Assembly: GCA_964567995.1 (NCBI GenBank)
Contig: CAZMOB010000002.1
Span: forward strand, 186,001-250,000
Source: JAGOTP01 sp964567995
GTDB lineage: Bacteria > Patescibacteriota > Patescibacteriia > 2-12-FULL-60-25
DNA length: 64,000 nt
Direction of reading: 5' to 3'
The position numbers and the translations under genes were made by a program. This document shows positions 15,820-24,404 of this stretch, piece after piece (within the stretch, counting starts at the first letter, position 1; each line of letters begins with the position of its first letter). Below the pieces are notes generated by a model, which saw only the letters and a program-made list of their open reading frames with translations, was not told the DNA's origin and did not search any database.

Positions 15820-16491
15820 ATGAATTTGTCCTTGCTCTTTCAGCAGCCCTGGCTTTTCCTTGTCTTCGTAATTGCCTTCCTTCTCACTCTGGCGGTTCAC
15901 GAGTTTTCCCATGCCCGAATGGCCTTTGCCTTAGGGGATCGAACAGCCGAGCGGGATGGCCGATTGACCCTGAATCCAGTCGCCCATGTGGATATGCTTG
16001 GTTTTTTAGCCTTGATTACGGTTGGCTTTGGCTGGGGAAAGCCGGTCCCATTCAACCCATACAATTTGAAATACCAAAAGTGGGGCCCGACCTTTGTCGC
16101 TTTAGCTGGCCCGCTTTCAAACCTGTTATTTGGGACATTCTGTGTTTTATTAGGAGGAGATGTGTTTACGAATACCCCTGGCTTATTGGGACAGCTGTTT
16201 GGTTGGTCTTCTGGTAATCTGCTAGTGACACTCCTTTCCTTCATGGGGTACCTCAATTTCCTGTTGTTGCTCTTCAATTTGATCCCACTGCCGCCTTTGG
16301 ATGGTTCAAAAGTCCTGCTCACGCTCTTGTCTTCTGATGCGCATCGCGGGACCCGCCAAGCTTTGGAACAATACGGTCCAATGTTGCTGTTAGGTCTTAT
16401 GATCCTCGATTCGGCCAGTGGGATCGGATTCTTTGGCTGGATCGGTTCGGTCGCCCGATTCATGGTTCAGGTAATTGGGAATATCAGTTAA
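15820..16491 (+). CDS. Site-2 protease family (M50) membrane zinc protease
   Basis: The product is 223 residues from 15820; an ATG at 15802 is also possible. The first membrane helix carries the zinc motif His-Glu-Phe-Ser-His. A later helix carries Asn-Leu-Ile-Pro-Leu-Pro-Pro-Leu-Asp-Gly, the second catalytic signature with the Asp ligand. There are about six membrane segments and no PDZ domain, as in the short group of S2P homologues. Such enzymes cut substrates within the membrane, often to release regulators. The substrate is unknown. Confidence 0.88.
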   Translation: MNLSLLFQQPWLFLVFVIAFLLTLAVHEFSHARMAFALGDRTAERDGRLTLNPVAHVDMLGFLALITVGFGWGKPVPFNPYNLKYQKWGPTFVALAGPLSNLLFGTFCVLLGGDVFTNTPGLLGQLFGWSSGNLLVTLLSFMGYLNFLLLLFNLIPLPPLDGSKVLLTLLSSDAHRGTRQALEQYGPMLLLGLMILDSASGIGFFGWIGSVARFMVQVIGNIS

Positions 16492-16506
16492 ATACTCTCG
16501 ATTGTT

Positions 16507-18123
16507 ATGTGGAAAAACCTTCAGGCCAAGGAAACGGCCCAAGCAATTACTCGGGCTTTAGGTGTCGCCTTGATCATATCGGCCGTGTCCGGGTTGATTG
16601 AGTCATTGGCGGGAGTTGGGGAGAGGACTCGCCTTGTCGATTTAACAGCGGTTGTGATCGAACGACCTTTTTGGATCCTCGTATTTGGTTTTTGGGCGAC
16701 ATTCGTTTGGCGGAGGATATGCCAGATTTCATGGCCAGAGGCCATCGAACAGGTCCTCTCTTATGCGCCGCTCGCTCTCCTTATCCCATGTGTGAATGTA
16801 GTGGTTGCATGGCTCGGATTTGAGTCTCACGCCCCTTCTTTTGTAAATATCCTTGAGACACCGGTTTCTCTCCTGACCTTTGGATGGCTTCCACGCACGC
16901 TCGCCTCAGCCGGACTTTTGATATTCTTGGTCATAGTTGCTCTCCAATTTCTCTTCCAGGGTTGGCGAGCTAAACAATCACCAAAACGTCTTTTGCTTGG
17001 AGTCCTTGTCTGGTTTTTGGGAGTAACCGGTCTTTTGCTTATTCCGTCGTTGGTCGCTTGGGTGAGTGTTTCGAGGGAAATTTCCCCTTTGAATGCCGGT
17101 CCCAATATCTTGGCACGTGCCTGGGTCGCCTTATCTCAGGAGGGGTTCTGGTGGCGCTCGATCCTTGAGCGATTTCCAGGTGTTCTGGAAGGGGAGACCG
17201 AAGCTTCCGTACGCTTTTTGCAGTTGGTAGTGGCCTATCTTTTGGGTCTCGGTGCTTTGATGGTCTGTTTTTTGCGCCAAGTGACCTTCACAGGTCGTCA
17301 GCTCTTGGCATATTTCAAGCCGGTGAGGGGCTTATCTTTTCTGGGAGCCGCTCTTTTTGGACTCTCTATCGGTGGAGCGGTTGGAGGGTCCCTGCTTGTC
17401 CGAGGTGTTGATTTGGCGGCGATCCTTCTCTTTTCCGTGACGTTGTTCGCTACCTGGGGGGTCACCGTTTGGAGAAATGATCTTCATGATCAAGAGGCGG
17501 ATCTAGCAGACGAGCGACCCACTGCTTCGATCGAAGGTGTCTTGGGTAGAGGAGATGTGACTTGGCTGGGGCGAGGGTTGTTCGGAATCGCTCTGAGCAC
17601 CGCCTGGCTCTTGGGGTGGCCAGTCTTGGTAAGTCTCGGGAGCTTTTTGTTGCTTCAAGAAGCCTTGAGCGTACCTGCGCTTCGTTGGAAAAAGCGTCCA
17701 TTCGGAGGATTGGTCCTAGCACTTTCCTTCGTTTGTGTCGCCACTTCAGGGGTCTTTTTCTCACTTCGAACGGCAGCTGTCCCGCTCATTTCCGCAAATA
17801 TTTGGCTTACTGTAGCAGTTTTCTATCTCTTTCACGCGCTTCCAAAGGCCTTTCGTTGGTCACCGTCTCTTGTGAGTTGGTTTGCGAGTCACTTGCGACT
17901 GTCTCCTCGGCTCTTTATTCCCATTGCGTTAGCGCTGGGGTATCTTTCCGTTCCTCTTTTTTCTGGTTGGGTGATCCTGTGGTGGATTGCTGTCCCTTGC
18001 GCGGTTGTCGCTTTGTTGCCCCTTTTGGGGAATGGGCGTTGGGATGAGCGAAAAATCGTTGGATGGCAAACGGCGTTCATTCTGATCCTGTTTCTTCTGC
18101 TCTCCGTGTATCCATCCCCTTGA
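16507..18123 (+). CDS. Large polytopic membrane protein of unknown function
   Basis: The 538-residue product is almost entirely hydrophobic, with at least a dozen membrane segments. One hydrophilic stretch occurs near residues 320-345 (Trp-Arg-Asn-Asp-Leu-His-Asp-Gln-Glu-Ala-Asp). It starts 15 bases after the M50 protease gene and may be cotranscribed. I recognise no transporter or polymerase motif. The rpsL promoter -35 begins inside its last codons. Confidence 0.65.
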   Translation: MWKNLQAKETAQAITRALGVALIISAVSGLIESLAGVGERTRLVDLTAVVIERPFWILVFGFWATFVWRRICQISWPEAIEQVLSYAPLALLIPCVNVVVAWLGFESHAPSFVNILETPVSLLTFGWLPRTLASAGLLIFLVIVALQFLFQGWRAKQSPKRLLLGVLVWFLGVTGLLLIPSLVAWVSVSREISPLNAGPNILARAWVALSQEGFWWRSILERFPGVLEGETEASVRFLQLVVAYLLGLGALMVCFLRQVTFTGRQLLAYFKPVRGLSFLGAALFGLSIGGAVGGSLLVRGVDLAAILLFSVTLFATWGVTVWRNDLHDQEADLADERPTASIEGVLGRGDVTWLGRGLFGIALSTAWLLGWPVLVSLGSFLLLQEALSVPALRWKKRPFGGLVLALSFVCVATSGVFFSLRTAAVPLISANIWLTVAVFYLFHALPKAFRWSPSLVSWFASHLRLSPRLFIPIALALGYLSVPLFSGWVILWWIAVPCAVVALLPLLGNGRWDERKIVGWQTAFILILFLLLSVYPSP

Positions 18124-18149
18124 CGGGGCCTGAAAAAAGCTGATAGATT
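18120..18149 (+). promoter_or_regulatory. str operon promoter, TTGACG-N18-TAGATT with TGA extension
   Basis: TTGACG (18120-18125) and TAGATT (18144-18149, preceded by TGA) lie 18 bases apart, upstream of rpsL. The leader is about 16 bases. Confidence 0.6.
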
Positions 18150-18172
18150 AGCGCCCATCAACTTCACTTCCC

Positions 18173-18604
18173 ATGCCTACTATTAACCAGTTGGTTCGAC
18201 GCGCTCGCAAGCCCTTGGCCGTCAAATCAAAGAGCCCTGCGCTCCAGTTCAAGATGGATACGCTCCACCGCGTCCGCACGGAATACAAACGCGGATCCGG
18301 TTTGAAGCGTGGTGTCTGCGTCAAAGTGACCACCATGACCCCAAAAAAGCCAAACTCCGCTATTCGTAAAATCGCCCGTGTGCGTTTGTCGAATAGTCAG
18401 GAAGTCACGGCATACATTCCTGGAGAAGGGCACAACCTTCAAGAGCACTCGATCGTTTTGATCCGTGGTGGTCGCGTAAAGGACTTGCCAGGTGTGCGCT
18501 ATCACATCGTGCGCGGTGTCTACGATACGCAAGGTGTCCAAGGTCGTCGTGGCAGCCGCTCTCTGTACGGTGCTCGCCGTCCAAAGGAAGAGAAGAAGAA
18601 ATAA
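18173..18604 (+). CDS. rpsL: Ribosomal protein uS12
   Basis: The 143-residue product has Pro-Lys-Lys-Pro-Asn-Ser-Ala and Gly-Glu-Gly-His-Asn-Leu-Gln-Glu-His-Ser decoding-centre loops intact. Relative to the 124-residue E. coli protein it has an insertion of about 15 residues after Lys-Ser-Pro-Ala-Leu, similar in place and size to the Firmicutes form. The C-terminus has a Glu/Lys tail. It is first in the str operon, 21 bases before rpsG. Confidence 0.98.
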   Translation: MPTINQLVRRARKPLAVKSKSPALQFKMDTLHRVRTEYKRGSGLKRGVCVKVTTMTPKKPNSAIRKIARVRLSNSQEVTAYIPGEGHNLQEHSIVLIRGGRVKDLPGVRYHIVRGVYDTQGVQGRRGSRSLYGARRPKEEKKK

Positions 18605-18625
18605 TTTTCCTGAACTGATACTCTT

Positions 18626-19093
18626 ATGCGTGGAAAGAAAGCCCCTCGCCGCAAGATCGCGGCCGACCCAAAATACAACAATCCAGTCATTACAAAGTGC
18701 ATCAACTATCTGATGATCGGTGGCAAGCGCCAACTCGCTCAAAAGATCGTCTACGGTGCCTTGGCGATTGCTGAAGCGAAACTTGAAAAGCCAGGTGCGG
18801 AAGTCTTCGAAGAAGCGATGAAGAATGTGTCGCCGATGCTCGAAGTCAAATCTCGTCGCGTTGGTGGAGCGAACTACCAGGTTCCGCTCCAGGTGCGCGC
18901 CGACCGCCGCATCCAGCTCGCATTGCGCTGGATGATCACCGCCGCCCGTTCCCGCAAAGGCAAGCCGATGATGGAAAAGCTCGCGACGGAATTCATCGAT
19001 GCAGCTCAGAACCAAGGTGAAGCGGTTCGTAAGAAGTCCGATGTGCAGCGCATGGCTGAAGCCAACCGCGCCTTCGCTCACTTCGCGAAATAA
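18626..19093 (+). CDS. rpsG: Ribosomal protein uS7
   Basis: The 155-residue product has normal length, with the start Met-Arg-Gly-Lys-Lys and the conserved Ser-Arg-Arg-Val-Gly-Gly-Ala-Asn-Tyr-Gln-Val-Pro. It nucleates assembly of the 30S head and lies at the E site. Downstream, two hairpins separate it from fusA. Confidence 0.97.
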   Translation: MRGKKAPRRKIAADPKYNNPVITKCINYLMIGGKRQLAQKIVYGALAIAEAKLEKPGAEVFEEAMKNVSPMLEVKSRRVGGANYQVPLQVRADRRIQLALRWMITAARSRKGKPMMEKLATEFIDAAQNQGEAVRKKSDVQRMAEANRAFAHFAK

Positions 19094-19112
19094 TACAGTA
19101 TTGACTGGATCC

Positions 19113-19188
19113 AGTAGCTAGTAGCGAGTAGCAATCGAAAAGCGCTACACCTACTAGCTACTTTTGCTCTTAGCCAGCACGGCTGGCT
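19113..19188 (+). repeat. Inverted repeats in the rpsG-fusA gap
   Basis: AGTAGCTAGTAG (19113-19124) and its exact complement (19151-19162) form a long hairpin with an inner GTAGC/GCTAC helix, followed by TTTTG. A second 7-bp hairpin AGCCAGC/GCTGGCT lies at 19172-19188 and is followed by TTTA. Either could end or trim the transcript before fusA. Confidence 0.65.
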
Positions 19189-19230
19189 TTACCCCTTTGT
19201 CTCATCTCTTCTCCTCACTATTTTCTTCGT

Positions 19231-21312
19231 ATGCCTCGTGAATATTCTTTGAAGGATACCCGTAACTTTGGAATCATCGCCCACATTGATGCTGGGAAAA
19301 CGACTGTTTCCGAGCGTATTTTGTTTTATACAGGCAAGAAGCACAAAATCGGTGAAGTACACGAAGGGGAAGCGACCATGGACTGGATGGCGCAGGAGCA
19401 GGAGCGCGGGATCACGATCACCGCTGCCGCTACGACCTGTTACTGGAAGGGTTCACGCATGAACTTGATCGACACCCCAGGACACATCGACTTCACGATT
19501 GAAGTGCAGCGCTCTTTGCGCGTACTCGACGGTGCGGTCACGGTGTTCGACGGTGTTGCTGGTGTGGAATCACAGTCCGAAACCGTGTGGCGCCAAGCGG
19601 ACAAACACAACGTGCCTCGTATTTGTTTCATCAACAAACTCGATCGCATGGGTGCCAACTTCTATAACGATGTGAAATCGATTCACGATCGTTTGACCAA
19701 GAATGCACATCCAATTCAATTACCAATTGGTGCGGAAGAGCACTTCATCGGAATCATCGACCTCGTCCGCATGAAGGCAGAAATGTACAGCGACGAGATG
19801 GGCCAGAACATTGCGGAGGTGGAAATTCCAGCCGACATGATGGAGAAAGCGAAAGAGTATCGCGCAAAAATGATCGAAGCGATTGCTGAAACGGATGAAG
19901 ACATGATGAATCGCTATCTTGCGGGCGAAGAATTCACCGTCGAAGAAATCAAGGCTGCTATCCGTCGCGCAACGATCGCCAACCAGATCAATCCAATTTT
20001 GTGTGGATCAGCGTTGAAAAACAAAGGCGTCCAATTCTTGCTTGATGCGATCGTGGAATACCTTCCATGTCCTCTGGATATCCCTCCAACAAAAGCAACG
20101 GAGCTTGAGGACCTTGATGTGTCATTGGCGATCACCCCACAAGACAACGAGCCATTTGCGGCCTTGGCTTTCAAAGTCATGGCTGACCCATTTGTTGGAA
20201 AGCTTATTTTCTTCCGCGTGTACTCTGGAATGTTGGCTGCCGGTTCCTATGTGATCAACGCTCGTACGGGAGAGAAGGAGCGCATTGGTCGCATCGTCCG
20301 CATGCATGCCAACGATCGTGAAGAAGTATCAGAAGTGTTCTCTGGTGACATCGCGGCCGCTGTCGGTTTGAAGGGGACGTTGACGGGGGACACGCTCTTC
20401 GACGAAAAGCGACCGCTCAAACTAGAATCTATTATTATTCCCGAACCGGTTATCTCGCTCGCTGTTGAACCAAAGACGAAGGCCGATCAAGAAAAGATGG
20501 GTGTTGCTCTTCAGAAATTGGGTGAAGAAGATCCTTCATTCCGTGTACGCACGGATGAAGAAACCCTTCAGACGATTATCAGTGGTATGGGTGAATTGCA
20601 CCTCGAAATCATTGTTGATCGCATGAAGCGCGAATATAAAGTGGATGCAACGGTTGGTAAGCCGCAGGTTGCCTACCGTGAGGCTTTGAAGGGAACGGCT
20701 GAAGGGGAGGGTAAATATATCCGTCAGTCAGGTGGTCGTGGTCAGTACGGTCATGCCGTCATCACGGTTGAGCCAAACGAACGTGGGAAGGGCTACGAAT
20801 TCGTTGATGCGATTAAGGGCGGTGTCATTCCTCGCGAATTTATCCAGCCAATCAACAAGGGGATCCAAGAAGCGATGCAACGTGGTGTGTTAGCTGGCTA
20901 TCCAATGCTCGACCTTAAAGTTACATTGACCGATGGAAGCTACCATGATGTTGACTCGTCCGAAGCGGCCTTCAAAGTAGCCGGATCGTTGGCTTTCCAA
21001 GATGGATGTCGCAAAGGGGGCGTCGTCATCCTTGAGCCTGTTATGAAAATTGAAGTCGTGACTCCAGAAAGCTTCATGGGTGACGTCATCGGTGACCTGA
21101 ACGCCAAACGCGGTCAAATCGAGGATGTCGCTGATCGTTCCGGTGTCAAAGTCATTCGTGCCTTGGTTCCGCTGTCTGAAATGTTTGGCTACTCCACGTC
21201 GTTGCGTTCCATGACGCAAGGTCGCGCCAGCTCCACGATGGAATTTGGGCAGTACGAAGAAGTTCCAAACAACATCTCGAAGATCATCGTCGAAGGTCGC
21301 GCCAAGAAATAA
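19231..21312 (+). CDS. fusA: Elongation factor G
   Basis: The 693-residue product has full length. The GTPase domain carries Ala-His-Ile-Asp-Ala-Gly-Lys-Thr-Thr (G1), Arg-Gly-Ile-Thr-Ile (G2), Asp-Thr-Pro-Gly-His (G3) and Asn-Lys-Leu-Asp (G4). Domains II-V follow, including Gly-Gln-Tyr-Gly-His in domain IV. It drives translocation and, with RRF, ribosome recycling. It lies 137 bases after rpsG. Confidence 0.98.
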   Translation: MPREYSLKDTRNFGIIAHIDAGKTTVSERILFYTGKKHKIGEVHEGEATMDWMAQEQERGITITAAATTCYWKGSRMNLIDTPGHIDFTIEVQRSLRVLDGAVTVFDGVAGVESQSETVWRQADKHNVPRICFINKLDRMGANFYNDVKSIHDRLTKNAHPIQLPIGAEEHFIGIIDLVRMKAEMYSDEMGQNIAEVEIPADMMEKAKEYRAKMIEAIAETDEDMMNRYLAGEEFTVEEIKAAIRRATIANQINPILCGSALKNKGVQFLLDAIVEYLPCPLDIPPTKATELEDLDVSLAITPQDNEPFAALAFKVMADPFVGKLIFFRVYSGMLAAGSYVINARTGEKERIGRIVRMHANDREEVSEVFSGDIAAAVGLKGTLTGDTLFDEKRPLKLESIIIPEPVISLAVEPKTKADQEKMGVALQKLGEEDPSFRVRTDEETLQTIISGMGELHLEIIVDRMKREYKVDATVGKPQVAYREALKGTAEGEGKYIRQSGGRGQYGHAVITVEPNERGKGYEFVDAIKGGVIPREFIQPINKGIQEAMQRGVLAGYPMLDLKVTLTDGSYHDVDSSEAAFKVAGSLAFQDGCRKGGVVILEPVMKIEVVTPESFMGDVIGDLNAKRGQIEDVADRSGVKVIRALVPLSEMFGYSTSLRSMTQGRASSTMEFGQYEEVPNNISKIIVEGRAKK

Positions 21313-21347
21313 ACGCAGCAGCAGTGCATCAATTGGTGACAAATACG

Positions 21348-21385
21348 AAACCCAGTACTTGGCGGATGCCGGTGCTGGGTTTTCG
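21348..21385 (+). terminator. Terminator-like hairpin after fusA
   Basis: Arms 21348-21358 and 21372-21382 pair over 11 bases with one G-U pair, followed by a short T run. It separates fusA from a small gene and tuf. Confidence 0.6.
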
Positions 21386-21420
21386 GTTGGGTGTTGGTAA
21401 GGTAGGCTTGGAAGGTACGT

Positions 21421-21846
21421 ATGACTTCGCTTGCCCGCTTACTTGAACTTGTCCGTCGGACGCAGCTGCCAATGATCGTCCAATCTTCTGAGATGGATGA
21501 ACCCTGTGTCCTGTTGCCATTGGCGGTGTATGAACGGCTCGCCGGTTCGTCTTTGGTTTTAACGCCGGAACAGATCCCAACCCCATCGAACCTTGGAGAC
21601 GCTAGCCGTTCGTCTGTTTCTTCGCAGCCAGGACAAGAGGTTGTTGAACGCTCAAGTGAGGGTCTTCGTTTGCAAGATTTGCTGCAACTTCAAGGCTCGG
21701 ATGCGTATCCAGCCACGTTATCCTCTCTTTTTCCTCAGCCAGAGTCGATCGAGGATCGCTTTGCTTTTGACGGGCTGGATGTGCGAATAGTGCCTAATCT
21801 AAAGCAAAAAAATCTATCTAGATTGGATACGCTTGACGAATCCTGA
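21421..21846 (+). CDS. Hypothetical protein between fusA and tuf
   Basis: The 141-residue product has an N-terminal part (1-45) that resembles the dimerisation region of Phd/YefM-type antitoxins: Leu-Leu-Glu-Leu-Val-Arg-Arg, Pro-Met-Ile-Val-Gln-Ser, then Val-Leu-Leu-Pro-Leu-Ala-Val-Tyr-Glu-Arg-Leu. The rest is acidic and probably disordered. No toxin gene adjoins it. The location inside the str/S10 cluster is unusual. Function is unknown and the Phd resemblance is only suggestive. Confidence 0.6.
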   Translation: MTSLARLLELVRRTQLPMIVQSSEMDEPCVLLPLAVYERLAGSSLVLTPEQIPTPSNLGDASRSSVSSQPGQEVVERSSEGLRLQDLLQLQGSDAYPATLSSLFPQPESIEDRFAFDGLDVRIVPNLKQKNLSRLDTLDES

Positions 21847-21929
21847 CGGACTCTTGCCTGAAATGCACACCTTTGTTATCATCATGCCACTCATAATTAC
21901 GTATTTTTAGTCTTATTTGACCTGCACCT

Positions 21930-23123
21930 ATGGCGGCTGAACTCTTCTCCCGTAAGAAGCCACACGTCAACATTGGCACGATTGGCCACGTTGACCACGG
22001 CAAAACCACTACAACAGCGGCTATTTTGACCGTGTTGGGTGCTCATGGCATGACGGCTCAGAAAAAGGGTATCGATGACCTCGATAAAGCTCCTGAGTCC
22101 AAGTCCCGCGGTATTACCATCGCGACGGCTCATACCGAATACGAATCCGACAAGCGTCACTACGCGCACGTCGACTGTCCAGGTCACGCTGACTACATCA
22201 AGAACATGATCACGGGTGCCGCCCAGATGGACGGTGCGATTTTGGTCGTGTCCGCGACGGATGGTCCAATGCCTCAGACGCGCGAACACATCCTTTTGGC
22301 TCGCCAAGTTGGTGTGCCTTCCATGGTTGTCTTCTTGAACAAAGTTGATATGGTCGAAGACGCTGAATTGATCGACCTCGTCGAACAAGAAATTCGCGAT
22401 CTTCTCAGCAAATACGAATACAACGGTGAAACGACCCCAATTATCCGTGGTTCCGCGTTGAAAGCGCTTCAGAACCCAATGGATGAAGCGGCTTCCAAGC
22501 CAATTTTGGATCTCATCAAGGCTTGTGATGAATACATTCCAGAGCCGGTTCGTGAGCTCGACAAACCAATGCTCATGCCAGTCGAAGACGTGTTCTCGAT
22601 CGAAGGTCGTGGAACCGTTGTGACGGGTCGTATCGAGCGCGGTCAGGTTAAGATCGGTGAAGAAATTGAAATCGTCGGTCTCGGTGAAACACGCAAGAGT
22701 GTTGTGACTGGTATCGAAATGTTCAACAAGTCGCTTGAATCTGGTATGGCCGGTGACAACGCTGGGCTTTTGCTCCGCGGTGTGAAAAAGGAAGAAATCG
22801 AACGTGGTATGGTCTTGGCAAAACCAGGATCCATCACCCCACACTCCGAATTTGAGGCTGAAGTGTATGCCTTGACCAAGGAAGAAGGTGGTCGCCACAA
22901 GCCATTCGTCACAGGCTACAAACCTCAGTTTTACATCCGTACAACGGACGTAACGGGTGAGGTTCAATTACCAGCCGATGTCGCTATGGTTCAGCCAGGT
23001 GACACCGTCAAGATCATTGTTAAACTCATTACTCCAGTCGCCATCGAGGACAAAATGCGTTTCTCCATCCGTGAGGGTGGGAAGACGGTTGGCGCTGGTG
23101 TCGTGACTAAGATCGTCAAATAA
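21930..23123 (+). CDS. tuf: Elongation factor Tu
   Basis: The 397-residue product is complete. Gly-His-Val-Asp-His-Gly-Lys-Thr is at 19-26; Arg-Gly-Ile-Thr-Ile, Asp-Cys-Pro-Gly-His-Ala-Asp-Tyr and Asn-Lys-Val-Asp are intact. Domains II and III are normal. It delivers aminoacyl-tRNA to the A site. No second copy is in the window. Confidence 0.98.
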   Translation: MAAELFSRKKPHVNIGTIGHVDHGKTTTTAAILTVLGAHGMTAQKKGIDDLDKAPESKSRGITIATAHTEYESDKRHYAHVDCPGHADYIKNMITGAAQMDGAILVVSATDGPMPQTREHILLARQVGVPSMVVFLNKVDMVEDAELIDLVEQEIRDLLSKYEYNGETTPIIRGSALKALQNPMDEAASKPILDLIKACDEYIPEPVRELDKPMLMPVEDVFSIEGRGTVVTGRIERGQVKIGEEIEIVGLGETRKSVVTGIEMFNKSLESGMAGDNAGLLLRGVKKEEIERGMVLAKPGSITPHSEFEAEVYALTKEEGGRHKPFVTGYKPQFYIRTTDVTGEVQLPADVAMVQPGDTVKIIVKLITPVAIEDKMRFSIREGGKTVGAGVVTKIVK

Positions 23124-23131
23124 GCTAAATC

Positions 23132-23197
23132 GGGGAGGTTCCCCACCTCGTGAGACGTAAAGTAAACCACGTCTTTTACGAGGTGGGGAACCTCCCC
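23132..23197. repeat. Large palindrome between tuf and rpsJ, 20-bp perfect arms
   Basis: Positions 23132-23151 and 23178-23197 are exact reverse complements. Inside them AGACGT/ACGTCT adds 6 more pairs around a 10-base loop. There is no T run after it, so it is not a standard terminator. It could be an RNA processing site or a dispersed palindromic repeat. Confidence 0.85.
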
Positions 23198-23207
23198 TCC
23201 ATTGCAC

Positions 23208-23558
23208 ATGTCCGATACCAAGATAAAGGCGGCCCCCGTCGTGAAAACAGCTGGCGCCCATCGTGTGCGGATTAAGATCCGTGCGTATGATCACAAGATC
23301 ATCGATCAAGCGACCCGTATGATCATCGAAACGGCCGAACGGAGTGGTGGGATAGTGATCGGCCCGATCCCGTTGCCGACCGAAAAGAAGAAGTGGACCG
23401 TCAACCGTTCCACTTTCATCTACAAGAACGCTCGCGAGCAGTTTGAGATGCGTATCCACAAGCGAATCGTTGATATCCTGGATCCAAATCCAAAGACCAT
23501 CGATTCTCTTACGTCCCTCAACCTTCCAGCTGGTGTCGATGTAGAGATTAAAATGTAA
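23208..23558 (+). CDS. rpsJ: Ribosomal protein uS10
   Basis: From the ATG at 23208 the product is 116 residues. It has an added N-terminus of about 12 residues before the S10 core (Arg-Ile-Lys-Ile-Arg-Ala-Tyr-Asp-His). The core includes Pro-Leu-Pro-Thr and the Arg-Ser-Thr-Phe segment. It is a head protein of the 30S subunit and NusE in antitermination. A terminator-like hairpin separates it from rplC. Confidence 0.96.
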   Translation: MSDTKIKAAPVVKTAGAHRVRIKIRAYDHKIIDQATRMIIETAERSGGIVIGPIPLPTEKKKWTVNRSTFIYKNAREQFEMRIHKRIVDILDPNPKTIDSLTSLNLPAGVDVEIKM

Positions 23559-23718
23559 GAGCTTGCCGAGCTCAGCTCGGTGAGGGTTCCCAAGGAGAAA
23601 GTTGTTTGAGTGATCGCAAGATCGTTCGAAACGCAGCAGCCTTTGACTGGTGCGTGACATAACCTCCCTGCAGTGAATCGTGAATATCCGTAACGTCAGG
23701 TTCAGCCTTTTGGTTGAG

Positions 23719-23770
23719 ACCGGGAGTTTGGAGACAAACGATTGTCTGCAGACTCCCGGTTTTGTTTTTT
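23719..23770 (+). terminator. Strong terminator-like hairpin inside the S10 cluster
   Basis: Outer arms ACCGGGAGT (23719-23727) and ACTCCCGGT (23752-23760) pair fully. An inner AGACAA/TTGTCT helix closes on ACGA. TTTTGTTTTTT follows. Only 27 bases remain before the rplC ATG, too few for a new promoter, so downstream genes need read-through. It is a candidate attenuator. Confidence 0.8.
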
Positions 23771-23797
23771 ATCCATCCGCGACCAATCCGATCGCCT

Positions 23798-24403
23798 ATG
23801 AAATTCATCCTCGGTAAAAAACTCGAGATGTCGCAAATCTACGGAGCAGACGGAAATCTGATTCCGGTGACGTTGGTGCAGGCCGGTCCCTGTGTGATTA
23901 CGCAAGTAAAGACGAAAGACACAGATGGGTACGAGTCCGTGCAAGTTGGCTTTGGCACGTCACGTACGTTATCTCGTCCAGAGGCCGGTCATTTGAAAGA
24001 TCTCCCTCAATCTCGCCATCTCTGTGAATTCCGTTTGTCCGATGTCGCGTCCTTCAAGCGTGGTGACGCGATTGAGGCAACGGTCTTTCAAGTGGGGGAT
24101 AAGGTCAACGTTCGCGGCACATCCAAAGGAAAAGGGTTCCAGGGTGTCGTCCGTCGCCACCACTTCCATGGTCATCCAACATCGCACGGTCACAAGGACC
24201 AAGAGCGTATGCCGGGTTCCATCGGAGCCGGTGGTGTCCAGCACGTATTGAAGGGTCGCCGCATGGCCGGTCACATGGGTGATGAATCCGTGATGGTCAA
24301 GAATTTAGTGGTGATCGAAGTACGCGAAGGCGGAATCATTGCTCTCAAGGGCGCGGTTCCAGGAGCTCGTCATTCTTTGCTTGAAATCGTTTCCGCTTCC
24401 TAA
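23798..24403 (+). CDS. rplC: Ribosomal protein uL3
   Basis: From the ATG at 23798 the product is 201 residues. It shows Met-Ser-Gln-Ile near the N-terminus, the central loop with Lys-Gly-Lys-Gly-Phe-Gln-Gly-Val and the His-Gly-His region, and Lys-Gly-Ala-Val-Pro-Gly near the end. It is an early 50S assembly protein near the peptidyl transferase centre. One base separates it from rplD. Confidence 0.97.
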   Translation: MKFILGKKLEMSQIYGADGNLIPVTLVQAGPCVITQVKTKDTDGYESVQVGFGTSRTLSRPEAGHLKDLPQSRHLCEFRLSDVASFKRGDAIEATVFQVGDKVNVRGTSKGKGFQGVVRRHHFHGHPTSHGHKDQERMPGSIGAGGVQHVLKGRRMAGHMGDESVMVKNLVVIEVREGGIIALKGAVPGARHSLLEIVSAS

Positions 24404-24404
24404 T

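Noticed and set aside
18173..18604. S12 insertion of about 15 residues, considered an anomaly or frameshift
   Set aside because: Firmicutes S12 has an insertion of similar size at the same place, and the frame is intact.
18227..19081. Long open frame antisense to rpsL-rpsG (284 codons)
   Set aside because: It is antisense to two certain ribosomal genes and has no credible start or family.
21897..22967. Long open frame antisense to tuf (356 codons)
   Set aside because: It results from codon bias of the highly expressed tuf gene; its product has no recognisable domain.
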